14,958 nucleotides of DNA from Thalassarchaeum sp002495735 (lineage in GTDB: Archaea; Thermoplasmatota; Poseidoniia; Poseidoniales; Thalassarchaeaceae): contig CALDRG010000123.1 in assembly GCA_937911265.1 (NCBI GenBank), positions 1 through 14,958 of the forward strand, written 5' to 3'. Positions within the stretch are counted from its first letter, which is position 1. Each line of letters starts with the position of its first letter. The notes under the pieces are model-generated. The model was not told where the DNA came from. It saw nothing but the letters and a program-made list of their open reading frames with translations, and searched no databases. The position numbers and the translations under genes were made by a program. Of this stretch, positions 1 to 7,322 are shown piece after piece.

Positions 1-263
1 GTCTGACGGGTCCTGTTGGTGGTGTCGTTGCCAACGCACATCTCGACTGGCTCGAGGTCCTCGCCGAGCCGGATGACTAGTTCCACCTCGTGGTCAATGT
101 GATCCTCGGCTGAGCTCAGAGCGACAACATTGTTTCCATTCTCATCAGCCTCGACCAGAGCGGTTGGCGGCATCAGGAAGAAGCGGGGGTAGTCGGTGAT
201 GTCGCCGTAGATCTCCTTGGCATGCCCGACATAGTTGCGGAACACCGCCCATCCGACCGCCAT
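1..263 (-). CDS. Fumarylacetoacetate hydrolase (FAH) family protein, 5' part only
   Basis: The minus strand is open from an ATG at 263 to the window edge, giving the first 87 residues; the rest lies outside. FAH-family enzymes are metal-dependent hydrolases, isomerases or decarboxylases acting on 2-oxo-acid substrates in aromatic or ketoacid catabolism. Visible family landmarks are NYVGHAKE (residues 10-17), FFLMPPTALV (28-37), the HEVEL segment with E59 and E61 (matching the E-x-E metal ligands) and VGNDTTNRT with D80 (matching the third acidic ligand). The stretch between E61 and D80 is about 11 residues shorter than I expect for typical bacterial members, so the exact subfamily is open. 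The frame stays open upstream of the ATG for at least 37 bases, so an earlier non-ATG start is possible. The gene diverges from dnaJ. The family is likely; the substrate cannot be told. Confidence 0.72.
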   Translation of the reverse strand, partial: MAVGWAVFRNYVGHAKEIYGDITDYPRFFLMPPTALVEADENGNNVVALSSAEDHIDHEVELVIRLGEDLEPVEMCVGNDTTNRTRQ

Positions 264-347
264 GGCGCTTCCAACACCTACAATCCCATTATCGCATCGC
301 TGCCGAATTAAGCAGGTTGAAGACTCTCCTTCTACCGAGGCGCACCG
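264..347. promoter_or_regulatory. Divergent promoter region between FAH gene and dnaJ-like gene
   Basis: This 84-base spacer must hold the promoters of both divergent genes. On the minus strand a TATA-like GATAATGG (about 286-293 in plus coordinates) lies about 27 bases upstream of the FAH ATG, the spacing expected for a leaderless archaeal transcript. On the plus strand GAATTAAG (about 304-311) lies about 40 bases before the dnaJ ATG, and a GAGGCG sequence sits roughly 9 bases before that ATG as a possible ribosome-binding site. Both TATA calls are by eye and weak. Confidence 0.35.
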
Positions 348-1328
348 ATGGCCGAGGACCCCTACCGAGTCCTAGGCGTCTCCAGTGACGCCAGTGATGC
401 CGAGATTAAGCGGGCCTACCGCAAACTCGCCCGGCAGTACCACCCTGACAGGAACCCGGACGACGCAGCGGCCGAGGAACGCTTCAAGGCGATACAGGCT
501 GCCTACGAGAATGTCGGAACTGCTGAGGAACGCAGGGAGTACGACCAGCGCAGGCGCATGGAGGATATGTTCGCCGGAGGAGGCTTCCAGAGCAGCCCGT
601 TTGGAGGAGGCTCCGGAGGCGCCGATTTAGGTGACATTATCTCGCAGTTCATGGGAGGGAGAGGCGCCTCAGGAGGCTTCGATACGAGGTCCTCACGTGG
701 CTTTGGCAGTCAGGCCCAAGCCCCTCCCATCGAGCCCGCACAGCCAACAAGGGGGGCAGACATCGAGGCAGGACTCGACATCTCGCTCGAGCAAGCCTCG
801 CAGGGAACCAAGGTGAAATTCAGCCACCGCAGGCTAAGGCGCTGCGAGAAGTGCAAAGGCTCGAGTTTCGGAAAGTCACGGCGCTGCGCACCGTGTAATG
901 GCACGGGAGTTCAGACCAAGGGCAGCACACTCACCGTGAAGGTCCCACCCAATGCCGAGCACGGTCAGTCACTCCGCCTCAAGGGCATGGGGCACGAGCA
1001 TCCTGAGGGAGAACCGGGAGACCTGCTGATTACCCTGAGGCTGGATGCTCAGGAGGGGCGGCGCTGGGAGGAAGGCAGGTTGGTTCAGGAGGTCCCAGTA
1101 CCGGTCACGACACTGCTTCTAGGCGGGAAGGTGCGGATCTCTACACCAGTCGGGAAGAGGGTGCAAATCGATGTGCCTGAAGGCACTCGCATCGGTGACC
1201 GCAGGAGGCTGCAGGGTCACGGCCACTCCGGCGGACCACTTGACATCGAGTTTATCTTGGCCGAACCCAATACCCTGAACAAATCCCAGCGCAAAGCGCT
1301 GGAGAGACTCAGAGACAGCGGGCTGTGA
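348..1328 (+). CDS. dnaJ: DnaJ-like J-domain co-chaperone with a reduced zinc finger
   Basis: 326 residues. J-domain proteins deliver substrates to DnaK/Hsp70 and stimulate its ATPase in the cytoplasm. The J domain occupies residues about 4-70 with the diagnostic HPD tripeptide at 32-34 in YHPDRNPD. A Gly/Phe-rich linker follows (about 75-125, with FAGGGF and FGGGSGG). The cysteine-rich part has only two CxxC units, C166/C169 (CEKCKG) and C180/C183 (CAPCNGTG), against four CxxCxGxG motifs in classical DnaJ. The C-terminal substrate-binding domains are present, with VKVPPNAEHGQSLRLKGMG and, later, VPEGTRIGDRRRLQGHG. It therefore has DnaJ/CbpA architecture with one zinc site instead of two. No dnaK or grpE is visible nearby. 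Its TGA stop overlaps the GTG start of the next gene, so the two are probably co-transcribed. DnaJ-family membership is firm; equivalence to the main cellular DnaJ is less certain. Confidence 0.9.
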   Translation: MAEDPYRVLGVSSDASDAEIKRAYRKLARQYHPDRNPDDAAAEERFKAIQAAYENVGTAEERREYDQRRRMEDMFAGGGFQSSPFGGGSGGADLGDIISQFMGGRGASGGFDTRSSRGFGSQAQAPPIEPAQPTRGADIEAGLDISLEQASQGTKVKFSHRRLRRCEKCKGSSFGKSRRCAPCNGTGVQTKGSTLTVKVPPNAEHGQSLRLKGMGHEHPEGEPGDLLITLRLDAQEGRRWEEGRLVQEVPVPVTTLLLGGKVRISTPVGKRVQIDVPEGTRIGDRRRLQGHGHSGGPLDIEFILAEPNTLNKSQRKALERLRDSGL

Positions 1329-4300
1329 ACCGCGCACAACCTGTCAAATACCCGTCTTCTGCGGCCCTCAACATGCGCGACTTCGCCCACGTCGCTGACT
1401 TCCTCTTACCGAGACGCAGGCAGGCACACATCGTCGTCATCCTACTGTCCATGCTGATGCTTCCCGGAATCTCAGCCACGTTCAGTCCAATCGACATAGA
1501 GTCCTACGACATGGAGTCGCCAGAGCTCGACGCAAACGAGGTCCTCATGGAGGAGTTCTCATCGGCTGGAGGAATCGGGGCCTTTGGAATCTTCATTCGT
1601 GACCCGAGTCACTTCGGAGAGCCGGACTCCGATGTCACGATGATTGCCGACTACACTGGTCATGGCCTAGGGGTGACCGACCTCGAGGGAGGGGTACTCA
1701 ACCTCACCGTGCTGAGAGAGATTGATGCTAAGGCTGAGTACCTGAGGCAGCACGAAATCTCCGAGTTTTACCTCTTGTTCGCATCCCAGATCACCGGTGA
1801 GTCCGTGGTCGGCATACTCGACCTTGCTACCGACTTCAGGGCATTCATGTCGGGTCAATCAGCTTTGACTAGCCCCAGAATCGACCCCGAGACCCTGACT
1901 ATGGCCCCGCCGTCCACTGACTGGGTCGACTGCGGTGTCCTTGAGTGCCTGTCATTCGATGACGAGAACCTCACTCAGGCTCACATCGACCTGGCTGCAC
2001 ACAGGTTGGCCAATTACAGTTCAGGAGCTTTCCTCAGACTCCTGTCCAAGGATCGCGGATTCACCCCAGACCCATCAAGTCCGGTTCTCGGACCTTACAA
2101 TCACCAACTCCTCGCGGACGGAACCATCACTGCGGAGGAATGGGGCCCAGGGCGTTGGTCAGCATCTTCTGCGTGGTTACTCATTAACTTCGACAGAGAG
2201 GCCATGCAGAGCAACGGCTGGTCATTCTCGTGGTTGAACTCCAGTTCCGATTCGGATTCCGGATACGAGCGGGATGGAGTCACATTTGAGACCAAACCGA
2301 TACACAACTCGGTTGAGCAATGCCGTGAGAGGGCTCTAGCGGGCGAGGAACTCTGCTCGATGGAATGGCTCTACTTGGCCCTCGAGGAGGATTTGAGATC
2401 CACTGATGAAATGGTCGTCACTCTGATGTTTGCTGAGGGCGTAAATGTCGAGATAAACAGAGAATTGCTCTCTAGCGCTCATCTGATTTTGATCATGACA
2501 CTGGTGGTGGTCATTCTGCTGTGGCTCAGTCTCAGGAGAGTATCGGATGTGGCCATAGTCGTGGTTGGTCTGGTATTGTCACTGATGTGGATGCAGGGAT
2601 TGATTGGATGGGCAATCATCTTCGGTCAGAGATACGGGATGGAAGTGATATTCCGCTCACAGTTCTCCAACCTCCTGCCAATCTTAGTACTCGCCTTGGG
2701 TATAGACGACAGTCTGCACGCTCTGCACAGGTACAAGGAAGAGAGGAGAGAAGGAGCCAATCCCGAATTGGCAGCCCACACCTCGTTAAGCAGAGTCGGC
2801 CGGGCTATTCTTCTGACCTCAACGACCACCATCGTCGCCTTCATGGCCAATATGACTTCGAACATCGCTGCCCTCCGCTCTTTCGGCATAGAGGCAGGTC
2901 TCGGAGTGCTTTCCGCATTCATCCTCACTGGCCTCTGGGTCCCTCTGGTCCGCTACGACTTCGATTTGTGGATGGAATCGAAGGGTAAACTGCAGGATGA
3001 GAAGGATGGCATCGTACACATGGTGCCGGAGTCTTGGCTAGCCGCAGTCACCACCAATTCAGCTAGGCATGCCCCAATGGTCGCCGCACTGGCCATCTTG
3101 ATTACTGCGATGGCCGTTCCGATGATGCTCTCACTGGAAGGAGACTTCCAGGTTGAGGATTTCATCGAGAGCGAATCCGACCTCGCGGTTGGAATTGGCT
3201 TGGTAAACGAGCGCTTCAGTGACGAGGGCGAACCCGGTTTCATCTTACTTGAGGGAGATATAGCGAATCCTAAGGTGATAGCCGCCATTGGGGAACTACG
3301 CAACAATGTGAACTCGCATGGGCCGGAGGATTCGAACCAACTCTCTCGTCTTCCCACTGGGGAGGTGGAAATACTAGCCATTGACGGCATACTAGGATTT
3401 GCCAAGGCGGCGATGGCTTGGAACAACACCCCTTTCGTCGCGGCGGGCTGGGACCCTTCGGTCGAGGATGGAGGGGTCGGTTGTGACAGGGATTTCCTAG
3501 GTCTGCCTTCGCTGGGTGACAGGGAGTGCTTGATCTTCCTTTACGGCTTTGTGCTGACTAGGGGAGTTCCTGAGAGCGGAGGATATCCATCGATGCCGCC
3601 TACCATAGTCGCTGAGTACATCCAAGTAGCCGAAGATCTGGACTACGAGCACCCATGGCTCACCACCTCAGGTGAGACTCCGCAGTACATCCGAGCTTCG
3701 ATTCGATTTGGAATTTCCAGTCCAGAGCAGTTTGCCTTGGTCGAGCCGGCTTTGGCTCAATTGGAGGATGACATGGCTCCATTGCAGGAGCTCGCTCGGA
3801 ATCCACTCAGGGAGCAAGGTGATATTTCTTCGGCAGACGATCAGTACCCTGTCACATGGGCTATTCCTACCGGCGAACCCGTCATCAGATTCGTCGCCGC
3901 TGACTCGATGCAGGATGAGATGCAGGGCACCCTGCTTCTTGGTGTCGTACTCTGCACAATCACCTTGTGGTGGGGCTTCCGGGAGGAGACCTCGGTGAGG
4001 CAGCGATGGCAGGAAGGCATGCAGAATCGTGCTGACTTTACTCGCAGAGTGGGGTCGACAGTTGTGATTACTGGGGTGCTTACCTATCTCATGTTAGGGG
4101 CAGGTTACGCAGCCTTCTTCGCAGTCCTCGCACTTGTCCTTTCTATCCTCTGGGGAACCCTTCCTTTCTTCATCGCTACAGTCACCACCGGGCCTATCTT
4201 CGTCGTAATCATCTGGCTGTACGCCATGGTTGAGTTGGCCGGATACGGGCTCAACATGGTCACCGTGGCTATCGCAGCAATGTCCCTCGGAGTGGGTATA

Positions 4301-4591
4301 GACTACGTCATCCACCTCATCGAGAGGTATCGCGAGGAGCGTGAGAAGGGAGCGACACCACACCTCTCACTGGCTGCCGTTGGCAGCGCCTCGGGCCTCG
4401 CGCTCTTCGGATCTGCAGTATCGGACATTGCCGGGTTCATGGTAATCAACCAGTCCAAGATGGGATTCTTTTCCACCTTCGGGCTGTTCTGTGCGGTTAT
4501 GATTGGATTGTCACTAATTGCAAGCATGATTCTGACACCGGCAGTCCTAGGGATGCTTCATCGCAAATCGTTACTCTCTGAGTACTCTTGA
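1325..4591 (+). CDS. RND/MMPL-superfamily exporter-like membrane protein (COG1033 type)
   Basis: 1088 residues with the duplicated layout of RND permeases. TM1 is at about 34-52, followed by a large extracytoplasmic domain to about 385. A cluster of helices follows (about 386-570), then TM at about 585-604, a second ectodomain to about 863, and a second cluster (about 864-1077). Each half carries the same motif after its central helix: GIDDSLHALHRYKEER from residue 459 and GIDYVIHLIERYREER from 991, the acidic transmembrane signature of the MMPL/Patched/HpnN branch. Such proteins use ion gradients to move lipids or hydrophobic compounds; the substrate here is unknown. The chosen start is GTG 1325, which overlaps the dnaJ stop as GTGA. 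ATG 1373 (MRDFAHV...) is an alternative that keeps TM1, and neither has a clear Shine-Dalgarno sequence. Family is secure, function inferred. Confidence 0.88.
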   Translation: MNRAQPVKYPSSAALNMRDFAHVADFLLPRRRQAHIVVILLSMLMLPGISATFSPIDIESYDMESPELDANEVLMEEFSSAGGIGAFGIFIRDPSHFGEPDSDVTMIADYTGHGLGVTDLEGGVLNLTVLREIDAKAEYLRQHEISEFYLLFASQITGESVVGILDLATDFRAFMSGQSALTSPRIDPETLTMAPPSTDWVDCGVLECLSFDDENLTQAHIDLAAHRLANYSSGAFLRLLSKDRGFTPDPSSPVLGPYNHQLLADGTITAEEWGPGRWSASSAWLLINFDREAMQSNGWSFSWLNSSSDSDSGYERDGVTFETKPIHNSVEQCRERALAGEELCSMEWLYLALEEDLRSTDEMVVTLMFAEGVNVEINRELLSSAHLILIMTLVVVILLWLSLRRVSDVAIVVVGLVLSLMWMQGLIGWAIIFGQRYGMEVIFRSQFSNLLPILVLALGIDDSLHALHRYKEERREGANPELAAHTSLSRVGRAILLTSTTTIVAFMANMTSNIAALRSFGIEAGLGVLSAFILTGLWVPLVRYDFDLWMESKGKLQDEKDGIVHMVPESWLAAVTTNSARHAPMVAALAILITAMAVPMMLSLEGDFQVEDFIESESDLAVGIGLVNERFSDEGEPGFILLEGDIANPKVIAAIGELRNNVNSHGPEDSNQLSRLPTGEVEILAIDGILGFAKAAMAWNNTPFVAAGWDPSVEDGGVGCDRDFLGLPSLGDRECLIFLYGFVLTRGVPESGGYPSMPPTIVAEYIQVAEDLDYEHPWLTTSGETPQYIRASIRFGISSPEQFALVEPALAQLEDDMAPLQELARNPLREQGDISSADDQYPVTWAIPTGEPVIRFVAADSMQDEMQGTLLLGVVLCTITLWWGFREETSVRQRWQEGMQNRADFTRRVGSTVVITGVLTYLMLGAGYAAFFAVLALVLSILWGTLPFFIATVTTGPIFVVIIWLYAMVELAGYGLNMVTVAIAAMSLGVGIDYVIHLIERYREEREKGATPHLSLAAVGSASGLALFGSAVSDIAGFMVINQSKMGFFSTFGLFCAVMIGLSLIASMILTPAVLGMLHRKSLLSEYS

Positions 4592-4667
4592 GTGCCATTA
4601 GGTTCTTGACATAGCCTAGGTTCGAATTTTCACGATGGAACCCGGATACGCTGACAGAGGCCACATC

Positions 4668-5159
4668 ATGGCCGTAGAATTCGATAGGAAGATCATCGTT
4701 TACTGGTGGATGATGGCGAATTTGGGTCTTCTTGTGACAGTAGTTGGAATCATAGCAATGGTTGTCTGGATTCCGTTTGGATGGATTGTGCATAAGAAGC
4801 AGTTCGAGCACATGAGCGGGGCCCTGACAGACCGCTCGATCAATATGCGCATGGGATGGCTATTCAAGAAACAGCAGAACATTCCCTTGGACAAACTCAC
4901 AGATGTGTCTATTCACGAGGGCCCAATACTGAACGCATTCGGAGTTGTAAGGATGCAGTTTGAGACAGCTGGTGCTGCACCATTCATCCTCACCGGGGTA
5001 AAAAACTCCGATCAGTTCCGCGACCTCGTTCTCCAGCAAAGAGACTCATTGGTTTCCGCTCCCCAACAGTCTGCATCTTCAGATGACTCCAACGACGTCC
5101 TTGTCGAAATCAGGGATATCCTTCAGCAGATAAATGCAAACATCTCTAACGAGGAGTAG
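4668..5159 (+). CDS. Membrane-anchored bacterial PH-like (bPH2, YdbS-type) domain protein
   Basis: 163 residues from ATG 4668. A strongly hydrophobic stretch at residues 10-42 forms one long or two short membrane helices. A bPH2-like domain follows (about 45-125) with the pattern LTDRSINMRMGWLFKKQ, then IPLDKLTDVSIHEGPILNAFG, then a strand ending FETAG, as in YdbS/YdbT-type proteins. A Ser/Gln-rich linker and an amphipathic helix (about 143-158) finish it. I prefer 4668 over ATG 4635 because AGAGG lies 7-8 bases before 4668, and 4635 has no such site and would add an unpromising 11-residue polar leader. The next gene starts 1 base after the stop, which indicates an operon with the downstream small membrane protein and DUF971 gene. 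The domain's general role in archaea is not established, so no function is proposed beyond a membrane-associated scaffold or binding domain. Confidence 0.72.
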   Translation: MAVEFDRKIIVYWWMMANLGLLVTVVGIIAMVVWIPFGWIVHKKQFEHMSGALTDRSINMRMGWLFKKQQNIPLDKLTDVSIHEGPILNAFGVVRMQFETAGAAPFILTGVKNSDQFRDLVLQQRDSLVSAPQQSASSDDSNDVLVEIRDILQQINANISNEE

Positions 5160-5160
5160 A

Positions 5161-5394
5161 ATGGTATTCGAATGCAACATCGATGCTAGAGGCAAGGCGT
5201 ATCGCCTCAAGCTCGGGATCATGGGACTCGTAGTTGGATTGGTGTCAGGGGCAGCCTTCTGCATAGCAGGGATTGATTGGGGTAATCTTTGGTTAATTCC
5301 TCTTGGAATCACCGGCGGCGGAGCGTTTGCTATTTTCGAAGCCTGGACTGGGTGGTGTGCTGCACGTGCTCTGGGATTCAGAACCCCCTTGTGA
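5161..5394 (+). CDS. Small two-helix membrane protein, possibly DUF2892/YgaP-like
   Basis: 77 residues. The ATG at 5161 lies one base after the TAG of the upstream gene, with GAGGAG directly before it as ribosome-binding site. A longer reading from 5134 would overlap the upstream gene and is not needed. It begins with CNIDARGKAYRLKLG, has two hydrophobic helices (about 18-40 and 46-66) and ends FEAWTGWCAARALGFRTPL. The order of an N-terminal RxxR-type helix, two TM segments and a terminal GWCxxxxLG motif resembles the YgaP-type DUF2892 membrane module, in which a cysteine follows the second helix. The match is by eye and not strong. The function is unknown. Tight packing between the bPH2 and DUF971 genes indicates co-expression. 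Confidence 0.6.
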   Translation: MVFECNIDARGKAYRLKLGIMGLVVGLVSGAAFCIAGIDWGNLWLIPLGITGGGAFAIFEAWTGWCAARALGFRTPL

Positions 5395-5404
5395 GGAAGA
5401 CATC

Positions 5405-5725
5405 ATGACGAGCGACATTTTGACTGATTTGGAGCGCGGAGACGAGGACTGCGTTCTCCGATTTGCCGACGGCGCCGCATTCAGGCTCAGTTACCTGTCG
5501 ATACGCTGCCGCTGCCAGTGCGCCAAGTGCAAGCCAAGGCAAGAGAACCAACAGAGGCTTACCGAGTTCGAAGAGGAGATTGCTCGCCTCAGGGTCGAGA
5601 AGCCGCGAGCTGAGCCCGTGGGGCGCTATGGAGTCAGATTCGATTGGCCTTCGGGATGCTCAAGCGGAATTCACTCCTTCAGACATTTGAGGAGCGTTGC
5701 CGAAGACCTCGGTTCAGCGCTCTGA
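5405..5725 (+). CDS. DUF971 (GBBH-like N-terminal domain) protein, probable zinc protein
   Basis: 106 residues from ATG 5405, preceded by GAGGAAG. Family landmarks are LRFADGAAFRLSYLSIRC (18-35), the cysteine cluster C35/C37/C39/C42, and the closing VGRYGVRFDWPSG followed by GIHSFRHLR (88-96). In gamma-butyrobetaine hydroxylase this domain binds zinc through a CxCxxC cluster plus a histidine; here C37, C39, C42 and H90 occupy comparable places. A charged insertion (QENQQRLTEFEEEIARL, about 47-63) separates the cluster from the rest. The same domain forms the C-terminus of the plant Fe-S scaffold HCF101 and occurs with Mrp/ApbC-type proteins, so a link to Fe-S handling is possible but not shown here. 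A longer reading from 5303 overlaps the previous gene and is rejected. Family call strong; biochemical role unknown. Confidence 0.82.
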   Translation: MTSDILTDLERGDEDCVLRFADGAAFRLSYLSIRCRCQCAKCKPRQENQQRLTEFEEEIARLRVEKPRAEPVGRYGVRFDWPSGCSSGIHSFRHLRSVAEDLGSAL

Positions 5726-5757
5726 ACATCTGAATTACCTATCCGAAGGGGTCAAAG

Positions 5758-5803
5758 GCGACTCTCCGGTCGCGAATTTATCGAAGACACGGGTAGCCCC
5801 GTG
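5758..5803 (+). promoter_or_regulatory. Paired inverted repeats and TATA-like site upstream of pus10
   Basis: In the 95-base gap before pus10, GCGAC/GTCGC (5758-5762 and 5769-5773) can form a 5-bp stem with loop TCTCCG. It is followed by GAATTTATC (5774-5782), which is TATA-like, and then a perfect 6-bp stem CACGGG/CCCGTG (5788-5793 and 5798-5803) with loop TAGC. The first hairpin could end the upstream operon. The second would lie at or just upstream of the expected transcription start, about 26 bases after the TATA-like centre. GGTGGTG at 5809-5815 is a plausible ribosome-binding site for ATG 5821. The structure is seen directly; its role is inferred. Confidence 0.35.
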
Positions 5804-5820
5804 ATTTCGGTGGTGATACA

Positions 5821-7245
5821 ATGCAGGGAAATGGTCCCGATAGAGACGAGCAGAAGCTCGACGAGGATGATGAATGGCAACTCTACGCCAGCGCCGGGTA
5901 CGCCTCGGCAGAAACCGTCGCTGAGGCCGAGGAGGCCGAGGAGACCGACAAGGAAGAGTGGTTCGACGGCGACGACCTCGAGGTCAACGGAGCCCCAATA
6001 GACTGGGACGCACCACCCTGTCCCGCCCCGCTAGGCGTCGCTCACATCATCAAGATGGGAACCTGCGATTACTGCCTGCACAGAGTAGCTGGTCGCAGAA
6101 CCAAGGCCCGTGGGGCCGAGGGCGGCCGGGAGATTCGAGAGGACGCCAACTCAAGGGACCCTGGGATAGCCAAGTTCGGGGCACCTGAACTGTGCCCTCT
6201 GTGCGAAGACCTGTTCGACGATACCGGCAACATTGTCAGTAGGGTCATAGAGTCTACCAAAGGCATCGAGTACAGCACCATACAGTTCGGGATTCATCTA
6301 CCGAAGGATCTAGTACAGGATGAGGACAAGATCCGAAGTAGGCACGGAGCTCCTGCTTCGAGACCACTAAAGGCTGCTTTCGCCGATGCGATACAGGAAC
6401 AGTTGTCCAAGCACATGCCTGATATCGAGTTCGTCAAAGAGAAGCCCGACCTAATGATTCTGGTCGACGGCCTAACTCTCAGGATTGACATTGATGTCAG
6501 ACCAGTCTTTCTCTATAGCAGGTACAGGAAGCTCAGCCGAGAGATTCCCCAGACCAGATGGCCTTGCCGCGCCTGTAGGGGAAGGGCACAGAGCTGCGAG
6601 TCTTGCCAGGGCACCGGTCTGCAGTATCCCGACTCCGTACAGGACCTCATCGGTGAGCCAATCAGAGCCGCCCTACGGGCTGAGGACACCTCGTTCCACG
6701 GCATGGGTAGGGAGGACATCGACGTCAGATGCCTTGGTTCAGGCCGCCCCTTCGTTCTAGAAGTCAAGAATCCCCGACTCCGTAAGGTGAATCTCGTGGA
6801 ACTCGTCGCAGCAGTCAACGATAGCTCCTCGGGGAGGGTGGAGATCGATCAGCTAGATTGGACAGACAGGAAGCGAATCGGAAAAATCAAAGAGACTCGT
6901 TCAGACAAGTCCTACACGATTAGGTTCAGGGTCGACGACATCCCAGAAGAAGAGACGGTGAAGGAAGCCATATCAGGGCTATCAGGTGTCGTACTGGAGC
7001 AGAATACGCCCAAGCGTGTCTCGCACCGCAGGGCTGCCAAGACGCGAAAGAGAAAAGTTGTCTCGATTGGCGATGTGATTGTTGATGGCGACGAGGTTCA
7101 ATCAACTCTACGTTGCGAAGCCGGGACTTACATCAAGGAACTCATCCATTCCGATGAGGGCAGAACGGTGCCCTCGGTCAGCGGCGTGCTGGATAGAGAA
7201 TGCGAGGTGCTTTGGCTCGATGTCGAAGAAATTCACGCTGACTGA
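5821..7245 (+). CDS. pus10: tRNA pseudouridine synthase Pus10
   Basis: 474 residues. Archaeal Pus10 forms pseudouridine-55, and in many species -54, in the T loop of tRNA. After a very acidic extension (about residues 8-55) comes the zinc-binding accessory domain with C82/C85 (CDYCLHR) and C125/C128 (CPLCEDLF). A second cysteine set lies at C249/C252 and C259/C262 (CRACRG, CESCQGTG), in the usual place before DSVQDLIGEP. The catalytic core shows FHGMGREDIDVR, where D299 is the expected catalytic aspartate of the GRxD motif, then GSGRPFVLEVKNPR, TPKRVSHRRA and AGTYIKELIHSDEGRTVPSV near the C-terminus. All are hallmarks of Pus10. The protein is longer than typical archaeal homologues (around 390-430 residues), mainly because of the N-terminal extension. 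It lies upstream of rpl21e in the same direction, separated by 77 bases. Confidence 0.96.
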   Translation: MQGNGPDRDEQKLDEDDEWQLYASAGYASAETVAEAEEAEETDKEEWFDGDDLEVNGAPIDWDAPPCPAPLGVAHIIKMGTCDYCLHRVAGRRTKARGAEGGREIREDANSRDPGIAKFGAPELCPLCEDLFDDTGNIVSRVIESTKGIEYSTIQFGIHLPKDLVQDEDKIRSRHGAPASRPLKAAFADAIQEQLSKHMPDIEFVKEKPDLMILVDGLTLRIDIDVRPVFLYSRYRKLSREIPQTRWPCRACRGRAQSCESCQGTGLQYPDSVQDLIGEPIRAALRAEDTSFHGMGREDIDVRCLGSGRPFVLEVKNPRLRKVNLVELVAAVNDSSSGRVEIDQLDWTDRKRIGKIKETRSDKSYTIRFRVDDIPEEETVKEAISGLSGVVLEQNTPKRVSHRRAAKTRKRKVVSIGDVIVDGDEVQSTLRCEAGTYIKELIHSDEGRTVPSVSGVLDRECEVLWLDVEEIHAD

Positions 7246-7298
7246 GCCCAATGCCTCATCCGAGCCCTTAAGAAGAATCGGCAGGTCGAACGCTCCCA

Positions 7299-7322
7299 CG
7301 ACCATGGTCGAAAGGTGATTCA
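7299..7322 (+). promoter_or_regulatory. Palindrome and ribosome-binding site before rpl21e
   Basis: CGACCATGGTCG (7299-7310) is a perfect 12-base palindrome, followed by AAAGGTG (7310-7316), a good Shine-Dalgarno match, and 6 bases later the rpl21e ATG. A hairpin or protein site here could control access to the ribosome-binding site, as ribosomal protein leaders sometimes do. Chance is not excluded. Confidence 0.35.

Noticed and set aside
2521..2988. Open frame of 155 codons on the plus strand inside the exporter gene, and a 158-codon minus-strand frame at 2953-3429
   Set aside because: Both lie wholly within the well-supported RND/MMPL coding sequence, lack recognisable domains and have arginine/serine-rich shadow composition.
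4605..4610. TTGACA, resembling a bacterial -35 box
   Set aside because: The window is clearly archaeal, and no matching -10 box at proper spacing is needed or convincing.
5303..5404. N-terminal extension of the DUF971 protein
   Set aside because: It overlaps the small membrane-protein gene out of frame, and ATG 5405 has its own GAGGAAG site.
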